Assembly: GCA_007129985.1 (NCBI GenBank)
Contig: SKUL01000031.1
Coordinates: forward strand, 1 to 5,993
Reading direction: 5' to 3'
DNA: 5,993 bases
Source: Flavobacteriales bacterium
Lineage (GTDB): Bacteria; Bacteroidota; Bacteroidia; Flavobacteriales_D; SKUL01
Shown here: positions 1 to 5,746 of the stretch, one piece after another
Layout: each line of letters starts with the position of its first letter
Position numbering within the stretch: position 1 is the first letter of the stretch
Notes under the pieces: generated by a model
Told to the model about the DNA's origin: nothing
Databases searched by the model: none
Seen by the model: only the letters and a program-made list of their open reading frames with translations
Position numbers and translations under genes: made by a program

Positions 1-493
1 CAATGTGCCGCTTTATTTTCTTTGCGTTGTAGTTGTTCTTCTTGCTGTTTTGTGCGCGCAGCTTGGTGCTGTCGGTGGCCAGCAGCGCGCCACCAATAAG
101 GTTCAGGTTTTGGGCGGTTTGTACCGTGGCCCTAAACACTTGCCGGATGGCCTCGGCGTTGTCTTTTCTGAAGCGGTTGATGGTGTTGTGGTCGGGGCGC
201 AGCTCTTTCATCAGCCAGAACAGCTCAATGTTGTGTTTGCATTCAGCCTCCAGCCCGCGCGATTAGCGAATGCGGTTTAGGTATCCGTAGATAAAGAGCT
301 TCAACAAATCAGCAGGGTGGTATGCCGGACGGCCATTCTCGCCGTAATCCAGCCTAAAGCCAAAAGACTCCAGCAGTAGGCTATCGACAAAGGCATCTAT
401 CACCCGCACCGGGTTGTCGGCATCCACCGTATCATCCAGGCACCCCATGCTGACCTTTGACTGGTAGCGGTCGTTTCCTTGTACGTATTTCAT
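1..493 (-). pseudogene. IS1182-family transposase, N-terminal part, interrupted by an in-frame stop
   Basis: This is the N-terminal third or so of a DDE transposase that would cut and join DNA during movement of an IS1182-type element. Reading from the ATG at 491-493, the first 76 residues include the DUF772-type helix region with a YHPADLLKLFIYGYLNRIR stretch. The frame then hits TAA at 263-265. Translation in the same frame after the stop continues the family pattern without a shift: SRGLEAECKHNIELFWLMKEL, then PDHNTINRFRKDN, then ATDSTKLRAQNSKKNNYN. The Asp in TDSTK (about codon 141 counting through the stop) fits the first catalytic acid of the family. Family members normally have two serines after the RIR residues, so a serine codon TCA probably became TAA by one base change. 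The C-terminal part and the other catalytic residues lie beyond the left edge. A sequencing error or readthrough would restore the gene. Family assignment is from remembered motifs and is fairly secure. Confidence 0.85.
1..493 (-). mobile_element. partial IS1182-like insertion sequence (right end not located)
   Basis: The transposase fragment defines a piece of an insertion sequence entering the window from the left and oriented leftward. Its 5' non-coding end should lie somewhere to the right of 493. I could not identify a terminal inverted repeat or a target duplication, because the opposite end is outside the window. The boundary given is therefore only the edge of recognisable coding sequence. 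The in-frame stop suggests this copy cannot supply its own transposase. Confidence 0.6.
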
Positions 494-956
494 GCTTTGA
501 AGATCGCCATTTATTCAATGCAATAACCGTCCTTCACATGAAAGTTATCAAGAATCTATGTGTGGAGAGGTGGATTGTGAGACAGTCTGACGGCCCAAGT
601 TATTCAAGCCCAGACCGATTTGAAAAGGGCGTAATTTTCTGGCAGAAACAAATGTTGGTGAAAAGGTTTGTTGCGCTGAGCGGGGGTATCACTGCGAAAG
701 CGATTTCATGGCGCGTTACTGAAGTGACCCCTGACATCTGGCAGCCCTTCACTATCTTCGTTCTAACATTTTTCCTCACCTGACTCTATACTGAGAAAAA
801 ATACAGGCATCATCTGAATATCAGTATGTGGGAGATATGATTCCTAGATAATCCATGTGGGTAGATTTACCTGTTTTTCAGATTGCCGTAATTCTGCGCT
901 AAACCCGGAGCATCGCCTGCACGACTTTTACCATGCAGAACAAAACCAAGTAAGCC
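494..956. other. gene-poor AT-rich spacer between the IS fragment and the LytTR gene
   Basis: No convincing gene is visible here on either strand. A plus-strand reading frame covers 457-783 but overlaps the transposase start, has no recognisable domain and shows no protein-like pattern. The stretch holds an imperfect inverted repeat with arms at 683-693 (GGGGT, AT bulge, CACT) and 723-731 (AGTGACCCC). It also holds a pair of near-identical short direct repeats, ATGTGGGAGAT at 826-836 and ATGTGGGTAGAT at 855-866, 29 bp apart. Part of it must be the untranslated end of the insertion sequence, and part should be the leader of the LytTR gene. I found no full promoter match. Confidence 0.5.
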
Positions 957-1310
957 ATGATACAAAGTCCAAAGATTTTACTCAAGACCACCAAGGGCTA
1001 TATATTCCAGCCATTGAATGAAATAATGTTTTTTAAGTCTTGCGATAAGTACGCGGAAGTGCACTTGATCAACCATAGCATAGCAACGGTATTTCATAGT
1101 TTATCAGGACTTGAAGAAAAGTTGTGCTGTGGCGCAAAGGTGGGTTTCTATTGTTTTTTTCGATGCCACCGCCAGTTTATTGGTGCAATTCACTTTGCGG
1201 CCTATTGGAAGGAGTCCAACGGAATCGAATTGGAGAACGGCGCAATCATTCCAGTTAGTCGTGAGCGTGTAAAACCACTGAGAAAGCTTCTGCACTCTAT
1301 AGAAATGTAG
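957..1310 (+). CDS. stand-alone LytTR-domain DNA-binding protein
   Basis: A small protein of 117 residues that consists almost entirely of one LytTR domain, the DNA-binding fold of LytR/AgrA-type response regulators. Expected landmarks appear in order: a first strand with a Gly turn (residues 7-20), the 'plNEIMFFKS' segment (20-28), the YAEVHL strand (32-37), the SLSGLEEKL helix (48-56), the FRCHRQFI motif (68-75) corresponding to the family F-R-x-H-R-S-y-l, and ENGAIIPVSRERV (93-105) matching the family n-G-x-x-i-P-v-S-R. There is no receiver domain, no membrane segment and no neighbouring histidine kinase. An in-frame TAA at 951-953 lies just before the ATG, so no longer N-terminal form is possible. 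Five cysteines (29, 57, 58, 66, 70) are unusual for so small a protein. The gene is clearly more AT-rich than the helicase gene downstream. The likely role is a transcription factor of unknown target; truncation of a larger regulator is the alternative. Confidence 0.75.
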   Translation: MIQSPKILLKTTKGYIFQPLNEIMFFKSCDKYAEVHLINHSIATVFHSLSGLEEKLCCGAKVGFYCFFRCHRQFIGAIHFAAYWKESNGIELENGAIIPVSRERVKPLRKLLHSIEM

Positions 1311-1476
1311 ATACTCCCCCACACCCCCTATCTTCGCACCATGCGCGTTTTGCATGCCTGCGCTTGACCAGTCCCAGACCTTGCTTCAACACGGTTAAAC
1401 CCCAAGTTCAAAAGGAAACACACTGCATCTCGTCAAGCCGGTGCGCCTCAATCTCACGCCCCTAATAAAAAAAGTG

Positions 1477-1484
1477 TATCTTTG
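1477..1484 (+). promoter_or_regulatory. candidate Bacteroidota -7 promoter element for the helicase gene
   Basis: The octamer TATCTTTG matches the Bacteroidota primary-sigma -7 consensus TAnnTTTG exactly. It sits about 70 bp before the helicase ATG, which would give a leader of roughly 60 nt. No clear TTG-type -33 element is visible at the usual spacing of about 19 to 21 bp, so this is a half-match. Confidence 0.45.
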
Positions 1485-1502
1485 CAGCTCAATTCTTATT
1501 GA

Positions 1503-1530
1503 GGCCCGCATGAACGAATGAAGCCGGGCC
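1503..1530 (+). promoter_or_regulatory. GC-rich leader hairpin upstream of the helicase gene
   Basis: GGCCCG at 1503-1508 pairs perfectly with CGGGCC at 1525-1530, leaving a 16-nt loop. It lies within the presumed transcript leader, 21 nt before the start codon, and is not followed by a T-run, so it is not a terminator. Its loop contains two ATG triplets. A role in translation control is inference; a six-base-pair stem can occur by chance. Confidence 0.3.
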
Positions 1531-1551
1531 CACACAACACCCCTATTTTTT

Positions 1552-2832
1552 ATGACATTTGATTCAATGAACCTTCACCCTGCCTTGCTGCGCGCAGTGG
1601 CGGAAGAAGGCTACACCACACCTACACCTATTCAACAACAAGCCATACCGGTAGTGATGTCGGGCCGCGATTTACTGGGCTGTGCCCAAACCGGAACCGG
1701 AAAAACCGCCGCCTTTGCCATACCCATTCTGCACCAACTGATGGAGCGCCGCAAAGCCCAACAAGGTGGTCGCCGACCGATACGCGCCCTCATTGCCACG
1801 CCTACCCGCGAGCTGGCCATTCAGATTGGCGAAAGTTTTGCCAATTACGGCCGCCACACCGGTTTGCGCCACACCGTGATTTTTGGCGGTGTAACACAAG
1901 GCTCTCAAACCCGCGCCCTGCAACAAGGTGTGGACATCCTAGTAGTGACCACAGGCCGTTTGCTCGACCTTCAGCAGCAGGGCTTTATCCACCTGAATGA
2001 CTTGGAGATTTTTGTCCTCGACGAAGCCGACCGTATGCTCGATATGGGCTTTATCCACGACGTGCGGAAGATTTTGAAAATCATCCCCCAAAAACGACAA
2101 ACGCTCCTGTTCTCGGCTACCATGCCCGACGACATTGTGAAACTGTCGCAAAGCATGTTGCACCAGCCCAAACGCGTGGACATCACCCCGCAGGGCACGA
2201 CGGCCGAAACCATTCACCAACGGCTTTACTACGTGGAGCGACAGGATAAAAACGACCTGCTCGTGCACCTCATCAACGAGGAAAAGATGGAAACCGTGCT
2301 CGTTTTTACACGCACCAAGCACGGCGCCGACAAGGTGGTGCGCATGCTGAACAAAAAGAACATCACCGCCGAAGCCATTCACGGCAACAAGTCGCAAAAC
2401 AACCGACAGCGGGCGCTGAGCAATTTTAAAGACGGCAAAACGCGCGTCCTTGTAGCCACCGATATCGCCGCAAGAGGCATTGACGTGGAGGGACTTACCT
2501 ATGTGGTCAACTACGAAATCCCCAATATCAGCGAAACCTACGTGCACCGCATCGGTCGCTCGGGAAGGGCCGGTTCTGCCGGACGTTCTTTCGCGCTGTG
2601 TATGCCTGAAGAGGTAAAAGACTGGCGAAACATCGAAAAACTAATCGGGCTTAAAGTGCCCGTGATTACCGACCACCCTTACCCCTGCGAAAATCCCGGC
2701 GTGTACCGCGAAGCCCCAAAAGCTGAGCAAACAGGTGGCCGCCGCAATCAGCAAAGACCGGCAGCTTCTCACGCCCACGCTAGCCCACGACCCAAACGCT
2801 TTAGCAGGTCTTATGGCTCGGGCAGGAGATAA
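1552..2832 (+). CDS. DEAD-box ATP-dependent RNA helicase, RhlE-like
   Basis: An ATP-driven RNA helicase of 426 residues, cytoplasmic, of the type used in ribosome assembly, RNA turnover and cold adaptation. Both RecA-like domains are intact. Domain 1 has the upstream Phe and Q motif (F3, TPTPIQQQAIP 23-33), motif I AQTGTGKT (45-52), Ia PTRELA (84-89), GG (112-113), motif Ib TTGR (133-136), DEAD (157-160) and SAT (188-190). Domain 2 has motif IV VLVFTRT (249-255), motif V ATDIAARGIDV (302-312) and motif VI HRIGRSGRAG (332-341). A basic Arg/Gln-rich tail (about 393-426) probably binds RNA, as in RhlE-type proteins. Motif Ib is normally TPGR; here the Pro is Thr (codon ACA, 1951-1953). The start chosen is the ATG at 1552, giving the usual short N-terminus before the Q motif; no Shine-Dalgarno is visible. 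An intrinsic terminator follows the stop. The exact subfamily among bacterial DEAD-box proteins is less certain than the class. Confidence 0.96.
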   Translation: MTFDSMNLHPALLRAVAEEGYTTPTPIQQQAIPVVMSGRDLLGCAQTGTGKTAAFAIPILHQLMERRKAQQGGRRPIRALIATPTRELAIQIGESFANYGRHTGLRHTVIFGGVTQGSQTRALQQGVDILVVTTGRLLDLQQQGFIHLNDLEIFVLDEADRMLDMGFIHDVRKILKIIPQKRQTLLFSATMPDDIVKLSQSMLHQPKRVDITPQGTTAETIHQRLYYVERQDKNDLLVHLINEEKMETVLVFTRTKHGADKVVRMLNKKNITAEAIHGNKSQNNRQRALSNFKDGKTRVLVATDIAARGIDVEGLTYVVNYEIPNISETYVHRIGRSGRAGSAGRSFALCMPEEVKDWRNIEKLIGLKVPVITDHPYPCENPGVYREAPKAEQTGGRRNQQRPAASHAHASPRPKRFSRSYGSGRR

Positions 2833-2854
2833 TATCCCACACAAACCAAATCAC

Positions 2855-2883
2855 AAAGGGCCTCACCACGGGGCTCTTTTTTT
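2855..2883 (+). terminator. rho-independent terminator after the helicase gene
   Basis: AAAGGGCCTC (2855-2864) pairs with GGGGCTCTTT (2870-2879) over ten base pairs, including two G-T wobbles, around a 5-nt loop ACCAC. The right arm runs into a T-tract at 2877-2883. It lies 22 bp after the helicase stop codon and separates that gene from the next transcription unit. Confidence 0.85.
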
Positions 2884-2985
2884 GCCTGCCAGCATAGGTT
2901 TTGTGAGGAGTTAATGCAAAAGCGTTTACACAGCACCCGTTGAACTTTCCGTCCCTCCGGCGGTTTGATTGATTCAACCTACACC

Positions 2986-4407
2986 ATGAAAATACTTCTT
3001 ACCGGCGCCACTGGATACATCGGAAAGAGCCTGCTGCCCGTGTTGCTCAAAAGCGGACATCACGTAGTATGCGTGGTGCGCGACACCAAGCGGTTTGACA
3101 CGATTCCGTATCAAAATCTCGGAGTACTTGAAGTGGTGGAAGCCGACCTGTTGAAACCGGAAACCCTGAACAACCTGCCCGAAGACTGCCAGGCGGCCTA
3201 CTACCTCGTTCATTCCATGTCGGTAAGTACCGGCAATTTTGAAGAACTGGAGGCCAATGCCGCGCGTAACTTCACTTCGCGCATGAACAGTACCGCCGTG
3301 CAACAGGTGATTTACCTGAGCGGCATTGTAAATGACACCTCGCTTTCGCGCCATTTACAGTCGCGCAAAAGTGTGGAAGACATTCTGCAATCGGGAAGTT
3401 TTGACCTCACCACGCTGCGGGCCGGTATCATTCTGGGTTCGGGCAGTGCCTCGTTCGAAATTATGCGCGATTTGGTTGAAAAACTTCCCGTGATGATTGC
3501 GCCCAAATGGCTCTCAACGCGCACACAGCCCATCGCCATCCGCAACGTGATACAATTCCTGAGTGGCGTGCTGATGAGGGAAGAATGCCTGGGTAAGTCC
3601 TTTGATATTGGCGGCCCCGAAGTGCTGACCTACAGGCAAATGCTGCTTCGTTTTGCCGCTGTGCGAAATCTCAAGCGTACCATCATCACTGTACCGGTCA
3701 TGACTCCGAAATTATCGTCGTACTGGCTGTATTTCGTGACCTCAACCTCTTACCCGCTTGCCCGCAACCTTGTGCAAAGCATGAGCGTGGAAGTGGTGGG
3801 CGAACCGAATAATCTCGCCGAGCAGCTCAGCATCAGATTACTGCCTTATGATGAAGCAATTCGCAGGGCTTTTGACAAAATCCAGAACGAAGCCGTAGAT
3901 GCAAGCTGGAAGGACGCGCAATCAAGCGATGTACTGCAAAAAGGATTGGCCCGACTCATGCGCGTGCCCACCTTTGGCTGCTTTACCGACCACCGCACAG
4001 CTCAGGTTCAGGACCCCGAACGATCACTTCAACGCATTTGGTCCATTGGTGGCGACACAGGTTGGTACTACGCCAACTGGCTGTGGAAACTTCGCGGACT
4101 GCTCGACCAGTTATACGGCGGTGTGGGTTTACGTCGTGGTCGAAAAAACCCAACCAAAATTGCGGCAGGTGAAGCCCTTGACTTTTGGCGGGTACTCTAT
4201 GCCAATCGTGACGAAAAGAGACTTTTGCTCTATGCCGAAATGAAGCTTCCCGGTGAAGCGTGGCTCGAATTCAAACTCATTGACAACACCCTGCACCAAT
4301 GTGCCACTTTTCGGCCTTTAGGCGTGTGGGGACGGCTCTATTGGTTTGCCGTGTGGCCTTTTCACTCCTTTATCTTTGGGGGTATGATTCGCAAAATCAG
4401 CGAATAA
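2986..4407 (+). CDS. NAD(P)-binding (NmrA/atypical SDR) protein with C-terminal DUF2867 domain
   Basis: A predicted oxidoreductase-like protein of 473 residues with no signal peptide. The N-terminal half is an extended Rossmann fold: the nucleotide-binding loop GATGYIG (residues 7-13, GxxGxxG) follows the first strand, then come VVRD (about 28-31), a YYLVHSM segment (about 70-76), a YLSGI segment (about 105-109) and TTLRAGIILGSGS (about 141-153). The strict Tyr-x-x-x-Lys catalytic pair of classical SDRs is not evident, which fits atypical SDRs of the NmrA/TMR type. The C-terminal part from about residue 320 has the aromatic GWYYANWLWKLRG and the GVWGRLYWFAVWPFH segments typical of DUF2867. 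The same architecture and length occur in Escherichia coli YbjT; substrate and reaction are unknown. An upstream in-frame TTG at 2965 would add seven residues, but the ATG at 2986 places the start directly before the first Rossmann strand and is preferred. Position between a terminator and a repeat element suggests its own transcription unit. Confidence 0.9.
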   Translation: MKILLTGATGYIGKSLLPVLLKSGHHVVCVVRDTKRFDTIPYQNLGVLEVVEADLLKPETLNNLPEDCQAAYYLVHSMSVSTGNFEELEANAARNFTSRMNSTAVQQVIYLSGIVNDTSLSRHLQSRKSVEDILQSGSFDLTTLRAGIILGSGSASFEIMRDLVEKLPVMIAPKWLSTRTQPIAIRNVIQFLSGVLMREECLGKSFDIGGPEVLTYRQMLLRFAAVRNLKRTIITVPVMTPKLSSYWLYFVTSTSYPLARNLVQSMSVEVVGEPNNLAEQLSIRLLPYDEAIRRAFDKIQNEAVDASWKDAQSSDVLQKGLARLMRVPTFGCFTDHRTAQVQDPERSLQRIWSIGGDTGWYYANWLWKLRGLLDQLYGGVGLRRGRKNPTKIAAGEALDFWRVLYANRDEKRLLLYAEMKLPGEAWLEFKLIDNTLHQCATFRPLGVWGRLYWFAVWPFHSFIFGGMIRKISE

Positions 4408-4444
4408 AGGGTGGGCTTGGCGAGCTGCTTGCAAAATCCGAAGC

Positions 4445-4495
4445 TTATTACGACATTTGCGTTACGACATTATCGTAACGAGATGTTCGTAATAA
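4445..4495. repeat. 51-bp composite inverted repeat upstream of the ATPase gene
   Basis: Two nested perfect arms form a long imperfect palindrome. Outer arms are TTATTACGA (4445-4453) and TCGTAATAA (4487-4495). Inner arms are CGTTACGA (4460-4467) and TCGTAACG (4473-4480) around a 5-nt loop CATTA. A further CAT (4454-4456) pairs with ATG (4483-4485), giving about 20 paired bases. The hexamer TTACGA occurs four times, twice in each orientation. The element begins 37 bp after one stop codon and ends 12 bp before the next start codon. It has no T-tail, so it is a poor intrinsic terminator. It could be an operator, a cruciform-forming site or a small mobile palindrome; the sequence does not decide. 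Confidence 0.85.
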
Positions 4496-4507
4496 AAGGG
4501 CTCCGTT

Positions 4508-5635
4508 ATGAAAAACGCACCGAACAATCCATTTCTGCTGCTTGGTTATCACCGTCGCAAGTACTTCTGCAATCGCAACGACGAAATTAAATGGCTGGAG
4601 GACAACCTGCAAAACGGTCGGAACAGCGTGCTTTTTTCGCTGCGCAGACTGGGCAAAACAGCCATGATTCAATGCGTGCTGAAAGAGCTGGAGCGCAGTG
4701 GTAAAGCCGAGGTCATCTTTGTGGACCTGCTGGCTACCCAAACCACCGAAGACGCCATTTTGCAAATTGCCCGCGCCGTGGTTCAGCGATACGGCAAAGC
4801 CTCTTCCGGTGCGGGTACGGCCTTTATGAAGATGTTGGGAAAGGTGGGCTTCGACATCAGCATTGACCCCATGACCGGTCTGCCATCGCTCTCTATGGGA
4901 TTGCGGCAAGGGCCCTCACCGGCGCATTCGCTTGAATCGCTGGGGGCATTTCTGGCTGCGCGAAAAATGCCCGTGGTGATTGCAATGGATGAATTTCAGC
5001 AGGTTTGCACCTTTGAAAAGGAAAACGCCGAGGCCATATTCCGCACCTGGGCGCAGCAGTTTGCCCAAATCCATTTCATCTTCAGTGGCAGTCACCGGCA
5101 AATGATGATGTCTATGTTCGCCGAAAAAAACCGCCCTTTTTACCGAAGCGCCCAACTCAAAGAACTGCAGCCTATCCCACTTGATGAATACCGGACATTT
5201 ATCACCAGGCATTTCAAGGCGGCAAAAAAGAAAATTGATGGCGAGGTGGTGGATGAAATCTACCGTTGGAGCCGCGGACAAACCTATTGTGTGCAATTGC
5301 TTTGCAACAGGCTGTACGGGTCTTTTGAGCACGCCAATACGGAGGCGTTGAACCGTGTAAAACAAGAAGTTTTGCAGCAGGAAAACAACGTGTTTATCAA
5401 CTATTTCAATCTTTTCACCTCTACCCAATGGAATGTTTTGCGGGCTATTGCGAAAGAGGAACCTTTGGTAAATCCACTCTCAAAGGAAGTACTGTTGCGC
5501 CACCAACTGGGAGCCGCCAGCACCGTAGCCAGCGCCTTGAAACAACTGCAAAACAAAGAGTTTGTGGTACAACTGGGCGATGAATTTTTGGTACACGATG
5601 TGGTGTTTGCGCGTTGGTTGCGCCACAGAGGATGA
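4508..5635 (+). CDS. AAA+/STAND-like ATP-binding protein (archaeal-type ATPase family) with C-terminal winged-helix-like domain
   Basis: A soluble P-loop ATPase of 375 residues resembling the Arch_ATPase (PF01637-like) proteins common and poorly characterised in Bacteroidota and archaea. The segment NPFLLLGYHRRKYFCNRNDEIKWL (residues 7-30) is the family's lead-in to the nucleotide site. Walker A is SLRRLGKTA (44-52, Lys50); the first Gly of the textbook GxxxxGKT is Ser. Walker B is VVIAMDEFQ (156-164, Asp161-Glu162), and a sensor-1-like IFSGS lies at 191-195. FYRSAQLKELQPIPLDEY (about 213-230) matches the family's post-sensor segment. The last 75 or so residues (QWNVLRAIAKEE, then TVASALKQLQNKEFV, then a short strand pair) look like a winged helix that may bind DNA or a partner. 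No toxin, nuclease or protease domain is fused, and no clear partner gene adjoins. Start is the ATG at 4508, only 12 bp after a large palindrome. Biological role is unknown. Confidence 0.85.
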   Translation: MKNAPNNPFLLLGYHRRKYFCNRNDEIKWLEDNLQNGRNSVLFSLRRLGKTAMIQCVLKELERSGKAEVIFVDLLATQTTEDAILQIARAVVQRYGKASSGAGTAFMKMLGKVGFDISIDPMTGLPSLSMGLRQGPSPAHSLESLGAFLAARKMPVVIAMDEFQQVCTFEKENAEAIFRTWAQQFAQIHFIFSGSHRQMMMSMFAEKNRPFYRSAQLKELQPIPLDEYRTFITRHFKAAKKKIDGEVVDEIYRWSRGQTYCVQLLCNRLYGSFEHANTEALNRVKQEVLQQENNVFINYFNLFTSTQWNVLRAIAKEEPLVNPLSKEVLLRHQLGAASTVASALKQLQNKEFVVQLGDEFLVHDVVFARWLRHRG

Positions 5636-5746
5636 CCGTAATGCCCAAATCCGGTAGTACCCTTGGGTAACATCGGTTACGACCCGTGGACTCAATCCGT
5701 CCTACCTTTGTATCGGTTTAAGAAATCAGATTAAAAAACACGAGTC
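5636..5746. other. intergenic region with small hairpins between ATPase and rhodanese genes
   Basis: This 111-bp gap holds several small perfect inverted repeats: TACCC/GGGTA with a 2-nt loop near 5658-5669, and GTAAC/GTTAC with a 4-nt loop near 5667-5680. A single TTACGAC (5677-5683) repeats the core heptamer of the element upstream of the ATPase. None of the hairpins has a following T-run, so termination after the ATPase gene is not shown. Confidence 0.45.
5703..5710 (+). promoter_or_regulatory. candidate Bacteroidota -7 promoter element for the rhodanese gene
   Basis: TACCTTTG matches the TAnnTTTG consensus exactly, 36 bp before the rhodanese start codon, a normal distance for a short leader. 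No good TTG-type -33 element is found at standard spacing. It suggests that the rhodanese gene is transcribed separately from the ATPase gene. Confidence 0.5.

Noticed and set aside
457..783. Plus-strand reading frame of 108 codons
   Set aside because: It overlaps the transposase start antisense, has no recognisable motif, and its composition does not look like a protein; most likely chance.
1340..1356. CATGC/GCATG hairpin after the LytTR gene as a terminator
   Set aside because: Only five base pairs, with the T-run inside the loop rather than after the stem.
1939..2547. Minus-strand reading frame of 202 codons inside the helicase gene
   Set aside because: It is the antisense shadow of conserved DEAD-box domains; the long open length follows from the GC-rich codon pattern of the sense gene.
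2895..2902. TAGGTTTT as a -7 promoter element for the SDR/DUF2867 gene
   Set aside because: It lacks the final G at the correct position and has no -33 partner at suitable spacing, so the promoter of this gene remains unplaced.
2965..2985. TTG start giving a seven-residue longer SDR/DUF2867 protein
   Set aside because: The added residues precede the first Rossmann strand without a role, and an ATG sits exactly at the expected N-terminus.
4445..4495. CRISPR-like repeat array
   Set aside because: Units are contiguous with no spacers, only three copies exist, and no cas gene is present.
4638..4663. Missing first glycine in Walker A of the ATPase as a sign of inactivity
   Set aside because: From memory, relatives in this ATPase family often have Ser or Ala at this place before an RRxGKT core; the catalytic Lys-Thr and Walker B Asp-Glu are intact, so loss of activity is not indicated.
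4916..5428. Minus-strand reading frame of 170 codons inside the ATPase gene
   Set aside because: Antisense to the ATPase coding region, with no recognisable domain of its own.
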